From the NCBI GenBank assembly GCA_013397695.1, contig VYZI01000108.1, forward strand, positions 1,826,402 through 1,890,401: a DNA stretch of 64,000 nt, read 5' to 3'. The notes under the pieces were generated by a model. That model saw only the letters and a program-made list of their open reading frames with translations, was not told the DNA's origin and did no database searches. This DNA is from Centropus unirufus. Taxonomy: Eukaryota; Chordata; Aves; Cuculiformes; Centropidae. Shown here one piece after another: positions 1 to 11,689 of this stretch; position 1 is the first letter of the stretch; every line of letters begins with the position of its first letter. A program made the position numbers and the translations under genes.

Positions 1-38
1 CTTGGAGGTCTTTTCCAACCTGGTGATTCTATGATTCT
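1..38 (+). mobile_element. CR1 LINE, 3' tail, cut by window start
   Basis: The window opens with TGGAGGTCTTTTCCAACC and ends the element with GATTCTATGATTCT, the 8-bp-type 3' repeat of CR1 retroposons. Confidence 0.8.
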
Positions 39-1832
39 CCCATGTAGTTCAATGAGAATTCTACGAGCAAGAATTCTGACCCAGAAAACCAGATACTTGC
101 TTTCAGTATACTATAAATCTTCCGTATCACTGAAGATGTGAAAAACAATAGCTGAGAACGGAGCTACCTGCTCTGATTTTAGGCCAGCCATCCTCCAAGT
201 CCCTATCAGAAAACTTTTAACCCGAACACATTCAGAAATATGGTAAAACATTGTTCCTAGAAATACTCTCAACTTTTCCACTTTCACCTTCAAAATGTAG
301 GAGTGAAAATAGCATGAGCAAGATGTAATCGTTATGAATAAAGAAACACTTGCAAACGCATGATTGTTTCAAACCAACGAGCAGTTAAGAGTCAGAAAGC
401 ACATACAGGGTTTGAGAACAAGTCACTTTGAATTGCTGAGCTGATATCATCTTTTGCCAAGGCCAAAACGAAGAGATATCCCTTGTCCCTCTTTATCCCT
501 CCTCCTTACACTTTGTATGTGTCCTGGTACTCACACAAACTGCTGATTAAACCAGCATCTCAGAATACCAGTCAAGCAAAAGAGCTAGGTTGGAACATGG
601 AGAGAGAGGAAACCGCATGATGGGGGAACGGGACTGAGACCTCTCCTTTTCAGGGATGGAGAGCTGTTAAAAGTCAATTGAGCTGTACTGAACTTCACCT
701 TAAGGTATCTCAGTAAGATTAGAAAAGAGAATATATTATTTTGGTTCACGCCATGTTTTGGAAAAAAGCAGCCATATTTGCTACATATCCTACATGCTAT
801 CCTAAAAGCTGCCTTCTGTATAGTAATCCATGTTAAATCCTATTATAAAACATTGGTGCATACTCAAGGTGCTATATATTAAATACATATGAATACAGTT
901 AATACAGTTTAACCAACTTTGTTTGTCAGTCTCAATTATTAAAATTTCATTTTTAATTACCAATAGGATAAATTATTCCAATCAAAGTTACATACGCTCA
1001 GTTTCCTTCTAGAATTAGAAGAAATTTACAAGTTTGTACTGAGCATATAAAAAAGCCTGTGAAATTGAAATTGTAACATCACATGTGAAGGAAAAGTAAA
1101 TAAAAAAATTTTTAAACTAAGAAACCACTCATGAAACGACATTGAAACCAGCTACCCATTTCAAGCAAATTACCATTTCCTTCCAAGAGGCATACCAGCG
1201 CATGAGTGTCGAGAAGAAGCTTCCTATTTCCCAATAAGGAAACATTCCCTTTTCTTTGTACAGATGATGATGCAGAGATGTCTACATCTGAAAAAAACCC
1301 AAAACAACCACAAAATATAAGTTCTTAAAAAGAAGGAATATTTAATCCACATTTGCTTTCCAGGAATGCCCTTACTTCCCCAAGTATTTGCCATTTATGA
1401 CAAAATATTAGATTGTGTGTCAAAATCATTGCACCATGCTCAGAACTGAAAAGGTATCTGACTAACAAGCTTTATGACCAAGAGCTTGAAAACAGAATAC
1501 AAAGCTACTGCTGCGATTCTGAGATGCTCTCCAAGAATATAGTGTCCCAGAATAATCCCACCAAGTGTCATGGTCCTAAAATCATTCTTTTATTGTCATC
1601 ATCATAATCTGTGGAAGCTGTGAGCACTTCAAAATTTTGAGGGCTAATCTGCAGACTCTTTCCATTTTTCGTTAAAAGGAGTGAACCTTCATTGGTTGCC
1701 CTTTACTCACAATTTGCCATTTACTATTTTTACAGAAAATACCTTCAACGCTGAACACAAACCTAAAGCAGTGTAGTTTCTGCTCGGACACTTGCATAAA
1801 CTAGCTGACGAAGGAATGCATGACGGAACAAC
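39..1832. other. Unique AT-rich sequence, no gene seen
   Basis: No recognisable coding exon or repeat. If the putative CD83 call is right, this is intron 1 on the minus strand. Confidence 0.5.
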
Positions 1833-2100
1833 AAATCATAGAATGTCCTGAGCTGGAAGGGGCCCAACAGGGATCAGAGAGTCCAACTCTTTTCCCTGCA
1901 CAGGACAACCCCAACATTCACACCACGTGTCTGAGGGCATTGTCCAAATGCTTGCTGAATATTGTCAGGCATGGCACCATGACTGCTTCCCTGGGAAGCT
2001 GTTCCAGTACTCCACCACCCTCTGGGTGAAGAGCCTTTCCTACTATCCAACCCAAATCTCCCCTGGTACGTTTTCCTGCCATTCCCTTGGCATGAGGTAA
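1833..2100 (-). mobile_element. CR1 LINE fragment
   Basis: Begins AATCATAGAATGTCC and continues with GAGCTGGAAGGGGCCC, TCCAACTCTTTTCCCTGCAC and the CR1-typical GGGAAGCTGTTCCAGT, i.e. the reverse complement of the CR1 3' end. It is 5'-truncated. Confidence 0.85.
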
Positions 2101-2364
2101 ACTGTGAGGAGGCAGACCTCTCTGTCCTCAAAGACCTTATATTTTAAAACACTTAGGGGGGCGGAAAATACAGCTATGCCTTAGCTGTCTCACTTAATGA
2201 TTGATAAAGGCTAATAAATTTAGCCTTTGGATTAGAAAAAAACCTGATCCTAGCCATCACCTCTAAGGACTGTTCCCAGAGGTGCTGCGGACAGCAGCAC
2301 ACCCCTCGCAGACCTCCGGCTCTCCCAGAGCACAGGGAACCCCAACACCAAAGATACTAGTAAA

Positions 2365-2912
2365 TAAACTCTTAAGACTCATTTTGGAGCTTCAGACAGC
2401 AAGCAGTGCCCTTTAATCAGGCCTGGGCAAGACGAGGGAGTGATCTCCCCAAATCGTGTGCAGCCAGACAGGAACTGGTTACAGAATATATTTCCCACTC
2501 ACATGCATATGGATAAAATTTCCCAGAAATCTTATGCATATCCTATCACTTTTCAAGGCCTAATTTTAAGGTTATTATGAACTTCACAACACTCAAATCT
2601 CTTGCCAATCTGGAGCTTTGGAGCCAACCAGCTCTCTTTCTGACCTTGCATTTGAGATGGGGAAACACTGCAAGCAGAGGTGATTATAGAAAACTACATC
2701 TGTTCAGCACAGATCATGATGAACACAAGACATTATCATCTCCAAAGAACAAACAGTGTCTAGAAAAAAGTTTGAGGAAAAAAAACCAAAACACAACCAT
2801 GCTGTCAGAGGGACATTCTGCCTAACTTTCAAAAATTATAACTACTTAGATGAAACTTGACTCTACTTTAGCTTAAGTCAAAGTATTCAAATTTTTGTAA
2901 TAGTAACTACTT
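2365..2912 (+). repeat. LTR-like interspersed repeat, copy A
   Basis: This block matches the reverse complement of about 4440-4850 over several diagnostic stretches, such as ACTCATTTTGGAG, TCAGGCCTGGG and TGCATATGGATAAA. Its second half (about 2540-2912) is repeated head-to-tail at 2913-3475. No protein-coding frame is present. An AATAAA at 2362-2367 and a dispersed, multi-copy, non-coding nature suggest a solo LTR of an endogenous retrovirus, but the family is not recognised and no terminal TG/CA or target duplication was established. Confidence 0.6.
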
Positions 2913-3475
2913 CTCATATCACATATTCCATTGTTTTCCAAGGACTAATTTTAATGTTATTATGAACTTCTCAGCTGCTGAGCCCTGGCTAATTTGGAGC
3001 TGGCTCCAGCTCTCTCTCTGACCTTGCATTTGAGACATGGAAAGGCGGCAAACAGAGGTGATCATACAAAGACACCTCTGCTGAACTGAAAAAAACATGC
3101 TATTAAAGAAATACTATAACACCCCATGTTATAAACCCCGAACAACCCCAAAAAATAACCCCATCCTGTACCAAAAAGCTCCATGCCATACCAACGCCCC
3201 CCCATGCTATACCAAGAAAATCCACGCTATACAAAAATGCTCCATGCTGTACCAAAAAAACCCCTCCATACTATAAAAAAACCCCTCCATGCTATACCCA
3301 AAATTACCCATGCTATACCAAAATATGTCATATAAACAAAAACATGCTGTAACAAAACCCCGTGCAACCCCGTTATCAGAGGGACATTCGGTCTTCCCAA
3401 ACCTACAGCTGCTTGGATAAACTGAACTCCACCTTAGCTTCAATCAAAATGTACCAATTTTTGTTACAGTAATCA
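2913..3475 (+). repeat. LTR-like interspersed repeat, copy B, with expanded middle
   Basis: Parallel to copy A from TTTTCCAAGGACTAATTTTAA through ATTTTTGTTACAGTAA. Shared landmarks are TTATTATGAACTTC, CTGACCTTGCATTTGAGA and CAGAGGGACATTC. The segment between the last two is lengthened by a minisatellite (3117-3362) that is only a few bases long in copy A. It is truncated relative to copy A at its start. Confidence 0.6.
3117..3362 (+). repeat. CCATGCTATACC minisatellite
   Basis: About ten imperfect units of 20-25 bases built on CCATGCTATACCAAAA with variable runs of A and C. It lies inside copy B of the LTR-like repeat. Copy A carries a single related CCATGCTGTCAGAGG site at 2797-2811, so the array probably grew from a sequence already in the element. 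Confidence 0.8.
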
Positions 3476-3499
3476 CTTTCCGCGTCGACCCAGCGTGCC

Positions 3500-3615
3500 A
3501 GACTCGGAGGGGACAGAAGAGGGGACGAAAGAGGAGGGGACACGGGAGGGACACAGGAGAGGCGGGGACGGGGGACGACACGTGTGGGAGGGGAGGGACG
3601 GGACAGAGGAGGGGA
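3500..3615. repeat. G-rich tandem repeat next to the gap
   Basis: Imperfect repeats of a GAGGGGAC-like core continue into the N gap. Many runs of three or more G with short spacers give quadruplex potential on the plus strand. On the minus strand it would lie in intron 1 of the putative CD83 gene. Confidence 0.75.
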
Positions 3616-3913
3616 NNNNNNNNNNNNNNNNNNNNNNNNNNNNNNNNNNNNNNNNNNNNNNNNNNNNNNNNNNNNNNNNNNNNNNNNNNNNNNNNNNNNN
3701 NNNNNNNNNNNNNNNNNNNNNNNNNNNNNNNNNNNNNNNNNNNNNNNNNNNNNNNNNNNNNNNNNNNNNNNNNNNNNNNNNNNNNNNNNNNNNNNNNNNN
3801 NNNNNNNNNNNNNNNNNNNNNNNNNNNNNNNNNNNNNNNNNNNNNNNNNNNNNNNNNNNNNNNNNNNNNNNNNNNNNNNNNNNNNNNNNNNNNNNNNNNN
3901 NNNNNNNNNNNNN
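3616..3913. other. Assembly gap of 298 N
   Basis: All bases are N. It lies between a G-rich repeat on the left and a (CAG)n run on the right, inside a CpG island, which is typical of GC-rich sequencing dropout. Any reading frame drawn across it is meaningless. Confidence 1.
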
Positions 3914-3967
3914 CAGCAGCAGCAGCGCGCGCCTCCCGCCGCTCACGGCCGCCTGACCCTTCGCCAT
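3914..3967 (-). CDS. CD83: Probable CD83 exon 1, signal peptide start, interrupted by assembly gap
   Basis: On the minus strand an ATG at 3967-3965 sits in a strong Kozak context (G at -3, G at +4) inside a CpG island. It opens the frame MAKGQAAVSGGRRALLLL, which then runs into the 298-base N gap. A basic region followed by a leucine run is typical of a signal peptide n-region and h-region. CD83 is a type I membrane immunoglobulin-domain protein of activated dendritic and lymphoid cells whose first exon encodes the signal peptide. In human, CD83 follows RNF182 on the same strand, exactly as here. The peptide itself does not identify the gene; the call rests on synteny and signal-peptide character. 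The donor site and the rest of the exon must lie in the gap, and later exons lie left of the window. Confidence 0.5.
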
Positions 3968-4439
3968 GGCCGCTCCGCCCGCTCCCGCCCGCGGCCGGAG
4001 CCGGGAGTGGGAGGGAGGAGGCAGGAGGAGGGCAGGAGGATAAAGCGGCGCTACTGCGGTGCCAAGGCTGCGCGCACGAGCGTGCTGCCCGCCCGGCGTC
4101 TCGCTTCCGCCCCGGTCACGTGGCCAAGCACGCGGTTGGTTCCGTGGCTCGCGCGGCGGCCGCGGCAGGGAGAGCGGCGCGGGCGGGCGCGTCCCGGCGG
4201 AGGCAGCGGCTTTCCATGTGTCCCGGTGCCCTCCCCGGCTCCAGCGTGCCGAGGAGTCGGTGGCATTCGCACGGGAAGTAGTTTCTATTGCAGAAAGTGG
4301 AATATTTTGTTTCAAACTAAAGTTTCGCCTAAGCAGTTGTGTTTTTTTAAAGGCAGAATATCCCACTTTGAACGTTTTTTCTGCTCTGGCAGCGAGTTTT
4401 TCTTTTAAACAGCTTTTTTTTTTTTACCGTTCACACACC

Positions 4440-4850
4440 GTTCATTCTTTGATAACCAAAACGTCCTATCTTTGGTCTGATTTGTGCAACCACCTCTGTC
4501 TGGAGTTTTCTTCCTATCTCAGACCCAAGGTCAAGCGGAGAGCTGGAGCCAGCTCCAAATGAGCAAGAGCTCTGACCACCGCAAAGTTGCGTAACGTTGG
4601 AATTAGACCTTGGAAAGTAATGGAATATGCATCAGATTTCTGGGAAAATTTATCCATATGCATCTTAAGTGGGAAACACATTCTGTCCCCAGCCCTTGTC
4701 TCATCAATCATTGCTCGTGATGGATGAAGATCTCTCCCTTATGTTTCCCAGGCCTGATAATGGATTCTTGCTTTCTGAAACTCCAAAATGAGTCTCAGAG
4801 ACTTCCATTTACTGGCCTTTTTGGTACCATCAGCAGTTACCTGTAGTGGC
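4440..4850 (-). repeat. LTR-like interspersed repeat, inverted copy C
   Basis: Reverse complement of copies A and B: landmarks ATTTGGAGCTGGCTCCAGCT (4537-4556 region), TGCATATGGATAAA, TCCCAGAAATCT and ACTCATTTTGGAG all recur in the same order. It lies immediately upstream of the putative CD83 promoter, in opposite orientation to the two copies on the other side of the CpG island. Confidence 0.6.
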
Positions 4851-4999
4851 TCGGGTGGGATTGGTATTCCCAGCCCTTATTTAAGTGGATGCTTCTGCTG
4901 GTGTTGCAGGGCAGGCACAGTCTGGTGGTGCCTCCTGTCCAATCTGAACCCTTTCCTGCATAAAGTTTTTCTTTGTTCTGGGTGAACATAGGCTTTCAG

Positions 5000-5017
5000 G
5001 AAAAAAAAAAAAAAAAA
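5000..5017 (+). repeat. Poly(A) run
   Basis: About 17 consecutive A. No adjacent processed pseudogene was recognised. Confidence 0.9.
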
Positions 5018-5254
5018 GAGTCCATTCTGGACAAATCTGTCATTGTGTGGTGATACTGAGATTTCAGGTTTCAAAGTTATTAACCAAGTAATTTGGAGAA
5101 TGAGGCAACTGGGTGGATCTAAGAGTCTGGAGTTGTAGTCATTGAATGATTGCTGTAACCATGAGAGTGGAAAAAGTCCATGCTTGCAGTTCTGCTGAAA
5201 ATCTGGGTGTAGTTTGTCCATACCTGTTCTGATTCCAAAATGCACTTAATATAA

Positions 5255-5645
5255 GCCAGGCTTAGAGAGTTGGGGTTGTTCAGCGTGGAGAAGAGAAGGC
5301 TTTGGGAAGGACCTTATAGCAGCCGTTCAGTACCTGAAGGGGCTACAGGACAGCTGGGGAGGGGCTTTTTATCAGGGAGTGTAGGGGCAGGACAAAGAGT
5401 AATGCTTTTAAGCTGAAAGAGGGCAGATTTAGGGTAGATATTATGAAGCAGTTTTTTACTGTGAGGTTGGTGAAGCACTGGATGCCCAGGGAAGGTGAGG
5501 ATGCCCCCTCCCTGGAGGAGTTCAAGGCCAGGTTGAACGGGGCTTTGAGCAGCCTGGTCTGGTGGGAGGTGTCCCTGCCCATGGCAGGGGAGTGGGACAT
5601 GGTGATCTTTAGGGTCCCTTCCAACCCAAACCATTCTCTGATTAA
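5255..5645 (+). mobile_element. CR1 LINE fragment, 3' end
   Basis: About 390 bases of CR1 3' region in sense orientation. The translated remnant contains LEEFKARLNGALSSLVWWEV, characteristic of the end of CR1 ORF2, and the DNA ends in CCTTCCAACCCAAACCATTC. Frame remnants on either strand are parts of this dead retroposon and not genes. Confidence 0.92.
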
Positions 5646-8600
5646 TATCTGGAGGGAATTAATATCAGAAGAAATTGGTTCCGCTCACTGACATTTTCTC
5701 CAGGCAGCACTTGTTTCAGAGCAAGTCTATTTTTTCGTTGCATACATGTTCACAAAAAAAGCATGTGGCACCTTTCCTTCTTTTTGCTGGAATCAATAAG
5801 TATTGTAAATCGACATGAAGATGGAATCATTCAGAAGTATCTAAATAAATGTAAAGGTAGGTGAACCACAGTGGCACGTAGCAGTGCCACAGCAGCAGGG
5901 CTTGTTACTGCAGCTGAGACAATGCACGTACACAAGGCCAGCATCTGCAGAAGCAATTCCCTCCAGCTGCTGTGGTGATAAAGCAGAATGGTAGAAGCCG
6001 TCACTGTTATTACAAAATAAACAATAAATGTTGCTTCAGTATATCAGAAAGATATTGCTGTACTCGCAGACTAAGCCTATATGAATAGCCATTCCTCAAA
6101 CCACTTGCACTGTAGGAGTTCAGGGACATCGGTGGACTCGCCTGCGCTGTTGTGTTTGTTTTCATTGTAAGAAAAACCAGAAACTTGCCTAATGTGCATT
6201 CCATCTGCTCAGATGTTGTATGCACATGCCTGACATAAGCATGGCATTAACATCTGACATTTGTCAGTTTGCAGGCAATTGTCTTTTTGTCTACGGATGG
6301 TTCAGAAAATGGTGCAGTGTGTTTTCTTTGATATTCTTTCTTCGATGATCCATTTCAAAGCCCTTTTCAAATCTCCTTTTATATCATCAGCTGGTTTGTA
6401 TTTTGCAGCTGATTTCTGCACTTGGATATCATGGCTGACAATTTATGCAAGAACTGCTGTGCAGATGGAGGCTGTGATTGCAAGTGGAGTCAGGCCATTC
6501 AGGGTCAAACACACCGCCACACGTTGGCTATCAGTGCCCATTTTCAGCTTTTCTAACAGAAGAAAAATCATTACCACTAGCTACAAAGATCTCCCAGTGC
6601 AACTGACTTTCTGCCTTTTGTGTCTTTTGTATCAGAGATTAACTCATTCCTTTTTTGTCTTTCCAGTGTCATCTTCCAGATCCCTCATTCTGACCTTCTC
6701 CATGCTGAAGATTGCTATGTACTAACTAGCACAGATTCACTAAACTTGGGAGGCTGCTTCACTAAGCTGCAGTAGCTTCAGAGCTATCCATTTTGCTAAA
6801 TGGGCATGAGGGAATAATTCCTTCATGAAGGGCATAAGCAGCGTAAACCAGGAGAGGACAGGATGAACAACTTTCTGCATTTCATTATTCTGTTTTGCTT
6901 AATGCTCAGCTTTCACCTATATGTTCCCCTATGGAAGTCATTAGGCTCTACGTAAGAGACTGTAAATGAAACACACGTTGAAGGTTACATGATTAGTACG
7001 CTGAAAACTTTGTCCCTGCAGGCTTATGGTATTCACTAAGATGCAGTCTTATAGTCCCCTTGATTGCCATGGTGAAATCTGCAGAGAAGGATTAAGAAGT
7101 GGGTGACCTTAAAAACTGGGTAACAGAAATAGTGAAGTAATATAAAGTGCAAAATAAGGACTAATAATATCTGCTGTACTTTCAGGTGAAAACTAAAGGG
7201 GACAGTGAAATGAACTCTGAGGATTATCATTGATGCACCAATGAGCTATGGCTGCAAGGAGAGCAAAAGTAGCCCTAAGATGTATAAAGTAGGGTATTTT
7301 CAGTGGTTGGCATGGGAAGTGTCACTAACCCTTGAGTATAATGACATTTCAAATACAAACTGAAGCTCTGATCAATCCAATACAGAAAAGATTAATTCAT
7401 ATGGAAACTGGCAACCTACCGTCAACAGGATAATTAAGGGCAGTGGACAGTATTTTCTGTTGCATGTGATGGCTTCTTTAGCTCAGTAAAACAAAGTTTG
7501 AGAGGGGATCAAGTTTCCACCTGTAAACAAAATAGAAGCATAAAAATTGGCAGAGAAAGAAAAACAAACCACTTCTGATGCAAAATAACATTACTTATAG
7601 AGGAATATTTGGTGTAATATGGCAATAAATAAATAAATTAATATAGATTGGAAATTGTAAGGTTTTTCCTTAACAGAACAGACCTTGAAAAAAACTTCCC
7701 AACAGAAATCTGGAGGGATCAAAACCTGAAAATAGTTTTAAGTTTTAGGTTTATTTTATGGTTGGCTTGTGAAAGAGATTTTACAATGCAAGGGACTGGT
7801 TCCTGTGCCCTTGAATTAATTTTCCACTATGCAAGTTTTTCACTTTTCCCGCCAAGCATCTGGGGCTCGCCACTGTCAGAAAGACTAATGAGAAAGACCA
7901 ACGAGCTAAAAGGAGCACAGCTGCAATCCAAAATAGCATTGAGTAGTGCTGTTACTTACTTCAAATGCTGCAATCCATTTATAGACTGTATAGAGTTGAG
8001 TGGGATTAACAGCTGTCAGGGGTGATGAACTGCTCTTAATTCTAAATGGAAAAAGCTAAAAACCTTCCAGACTGCAGAAGAACGTGAGTCACCAATACAT
8101 GGATGCTCTCCCACTTTGAAGGGGTTTAAAAAGGAAAAGACTATGACAGCATTCAAATGACTATGAAATCATAAGGTGCATTTGAAGTTATTTCAGTGCT
8201 GTTATATCAGAGATGACTGTATCCCAGTGGTTTTAAAACAAAGGTGGCACCCAACATACTGGAGACAGAAAATAAAGTGATGACATTGTTTTCCTTGTCT
8301 GCAGCAGATAATAATTTTAATTGTTCAAAATTTTCGCCTTTTCAGTGGATGTGTGGGAGACATCCTTTGCTATTTCGTTTCTTTTTAGTGGAGAAATCAA
8401 TGATGACTATGCCATTTCTTCCCTTAGATTTGTTTATGTAAGAGAAGATGTATGTAATTTGTAAAGAAGAAATTACCACCGAGAGGGATAGAGCTAAAAT
8501 GATCCTACCCATAGATGGCAGTAGCTGCCAAAGTGCTGGCTCTCAGTGCTGCTCCAATTCAAAATCTTAGGACCCAGCCAAGGCTTAAAACAATTGACCC

Positions 8601-10089
8601 GATCCCCTAAATTGCTAAATAGCCATTCCAGTGATCTTAAAATGAGGTTGTACACCAAACTTCTTGCAGAAACCACCGGCAGAATGTGTCTCCCGGGAAG
8701 CTGTCATTTCTTGAAGGAAGGAGGTTTAATATTTACTCAAGTGCTGTGGCTGACAGCAATAAGAAATGGCATTTATATTAGAATATTAAATCTTGCCGTG
8801 TTCTTATCAGACATGTCTTACCTGTAGGATGAACAGATAAATATGATCTGTGTTTAAAGCTATCAAAACTGGGTGCCTTACAATTGAGACCAGTTTGAGC
8901 CAATATTCCTTCCTGCCAACCTAAGAATTATTTTGTACACAAAATATTGATATATTCACCACTTTTGCCTAAATAAAGGCAGGTGGAATCATTCTCATGG
9001 CATAGGAAAACAGCACCAGCTGCTCCTGATCACCTTATAGAGCAAGACAGAAGGAAGGGAGGAGATTTCCATAGGACTTATTTGTTTTCATTTCATCTTT
9101 AGGCATAAGGATTCATAGAGGTTACAAACAAGGATTTTATTTGCTCACAACTCTGGTCTTATTTATATCTTTGAGGAGTCCCGTAGTGGGTTTGTCAGGG
9201 AAGACTTTCCTTAATGCTTTTTAACTGCTGCTTGGAGATCTAGCTCATAATGATGGAATACTCAGAATAAAATATATTTTCCAGGCAATTGAAAAGGAGA
9301 AAACTAGGTTGGAGTTGTGAGGTCATCTCTACAGGGAGGCTAAAAAGCTAAAGTTGGTTGCATGATGGCTTTTCACCTTTCTGGAAATGTATTTATTATT
9401 TACATTTTCCCCTACATATCTCAGGCAGGGCAAATATACAGGATAAAGTCACCAGTCTCCATGTGCATTGTAAGAGGAACATAATATGTTGTGAAGAGGA
9501 TTTGGATCAGGAGCAGTGCGATGGTATGTGTGAGGATGCATTTGCAATCTGGGTGTGTTGCCAGCAGTTTTAAAGTTTTATCACTGTCATATAAGGGATA
9601 ATAATACTGTAGTGGTCTCTGACGTAGCAGGCGTATGCATCATTAGAGGTGTGGGTTTGAGGGAAGATTTTAAGGAGGAGGCAGAGTAGAGGTTTTCTGG
9701 TGTAGTCCAGGGATGTCTTCCAGGCATAAATATAAGTCAGTAAGCAAAAATGTCCACAGAGGGGACAGACGTGGACCTAAGTGCTGAAAGGAGGACAGAA
9801 GGGATGAACATAAAGGCTTAAAAAATGGAGACCGTGTTGGGAATATATGAGAGAGATGGAGCTGAAGCTCAGCAGGCTCTGTGTGGTACAGCAGGGAGAG
9901 GGATGGGGAATGACACTAAAAGGGGCTGAGGCTTCAGAATAAGGTTCAGGGAACTGGTGACGGCAGTGACATTTTGAAATGGGCTTAGGGGGTGAAATGG
10001 GTGTCAGGAAAGCTTTGAGTTGTCAGGTAAAGAAAGGAGGAGGATGATATTGGGAAGGGAAATGGAGGGGAAAAGTGGATGGCCATTAC

Positions 10090-10360
10090 TTGCTGTTCAT
10101 TATCCTGTGAGACAGTTAAGCAGTGAATCAATTATAATACCAAGCAATTGTGTAGATAATGAGTTAAGCAATGAAGCAGTTACACAGCAAATCATTTCTG
10201 GTATTAAATAAAAATGGAGAGAATCAACAGCAATATGAATCAATTATGCAGTGAACTATTACCAAAGTCAGTCAGTTAAGTAGAGAAACAGTTATATAGC
10301 AAGAGAATGAATAAATTAATTATGAAGTGGGACCATTATGTTGAGAATTAATTATGCAGA
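10090..10360 (+). repeat. Degenerate AT-rich tandem repeat
   Basis: A motif near TCAATTATGCAGTGAA, with variants AGTTAAGCAATGAAGCAGTTA and AATTAATTATGCAGAG, recurs about every 16-30 bases. It looks like a decayed minisatellite. Confidence 0.5.
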
Positions 10361-11689
10361 GTCTTCCTTTGTGATAAGGGCATATCTGAGGGAGCTTCAT
10401 GTGCAAAACAAAAAGAATTTGAAGACCAAATCCATAAAAATAGATGCAAACGTAATGAAGATACAAGTCTGCGCCAGCTCTCAGTCACTTTTGTGACATC
10501 CTCTTTCATGTCTGTCTGGGCTAAACTCATCCATGTCACAATAGATGTTGAAGCTGTTGTAGAAGCAGAGGAGAGGAAGCCTTTTTCTTCACTGTGAGTT
10601 CCTTCAGTGGGGACATGGAGGTGAGAAGAATGAAGTTCAGAGATAGCTTTGTGGCTCTGACAATTGGGATGTAGAAAGGACCTATGATCTTTGGAGCCAG
10701 CTAACCCGTAGAGAGGCTTGGGGCTCTTCATTGTCCCAGGATTATTTAAGGTCAAACTTGTTGTGCGTTCTAAGAACCTGAAAGATGGATTCTCCTCTGT
10801 CTGGCATCTGTTCCCAACTCTACAAAATAGGTATCAAACATCAGCAAATGAATGTTTACATTTTGTCATCTCTTGTCTACTGTTACAGCTGGACAAAAAA
10901 AACCAAACAGCCTTTTGGATGCAGCACTCTCTGATGATGTCAAATGTAAGCCTTCTGCTTCAAGAGAAGACCATCTTACTGTAAACAGATAAAAATGCAA
11001 TGTAGACCACCAGGTGGTGGAAAAAAAATTTCCAAGTCTTCATTCCTGCAGTCCTGCAATCAATGACCTACATGGATTTATAGAGAGTACACAGTATGCT
11101 CTATAATTTTTTTGTTTCAGTGTTTTTCGCAATCAGAAAAAAAACCAAAACAAACTCCCTACAAAAGTGAGAGAAATCTGTAACACCCTTATAAGAACAG
11201 CACATGCTCAAACTCCTTACCTAGGCTACAGTTCCACTGAATTCGTTGATAGAATGCCTTTTCTGCTGGATCCAACTCCGAATAAATGGTGAACTAGATG
11301 TCTTCCAAATGTTATCTGTTCCAAGTCTGGACACTAGTTGGATTCTTGAGAGGGCTGGCAAAATATCACCCCTGCCGCTCTCATTCTTCTGCCCTGTCAA
11401 AGCTGAGACTGCTTTTTATCACAACAATTCAGAAGAGCAGTTGTGAGGAGGTCTCTGTTACCTCAACAAAACCTACAGCATCACCCTCCTTTGGTTGATG
11501 CTGGTAGGCAAGCACAGAGTACTTAGGTCTAAAACATTTGATAGCACAAATGTGTTGACATGTGTGTTCAAATGCAGTGATTATTGTCTTACCCTGTAAA
11601 GTTTTAATGTCGTATTTGTTAGAGAGGAAAACAGTGATATGATATCATCTTAAGTTAGATATTACATTACATATACAAACATTACATTA

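Larger units (their letters stand above)
3480..4300 (-). promoter_or_regulatory. CpG island and promoter of the putative CD83 gene
   Basis: Very GC- and CpG-rich between AT-rich flanks. Upstream of the minus-strand start at 3967 are GC boxes (CCGCCC at several places in 3970-4000), a TATA-like minus-strand CTTTATC at about 4039-4045, and a perfect E-box CACGTG at 4117-4122. Minus-strand GAAAC half-sites resembling interferon-response elements occur between about 4278 and 4327, but not in the spacing of a full ISRE. No clear NF-kB consensus was found. The island is interrupted by the assembly gap. Confidence 0.6.

Noticed and set aside
3473..4408. Long open frames on both strands across the CpG island (up to 297 codons).
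   Set aside because: They are held open by the 298-base N gap and by GC-rich DNA with few stop codons; only the short minus frame from 3967 has a good start context.
5314..5691. Overlapping frames of 82-106 codons on both strands.
   Set aside because: They are pieces of a 5'-truncated CR1 retroposon.
6261..6725. A 154-codon plus-strand frame.
   Set aside because: No known domain could be recognised and its composition matches flanking non-coding DNA.
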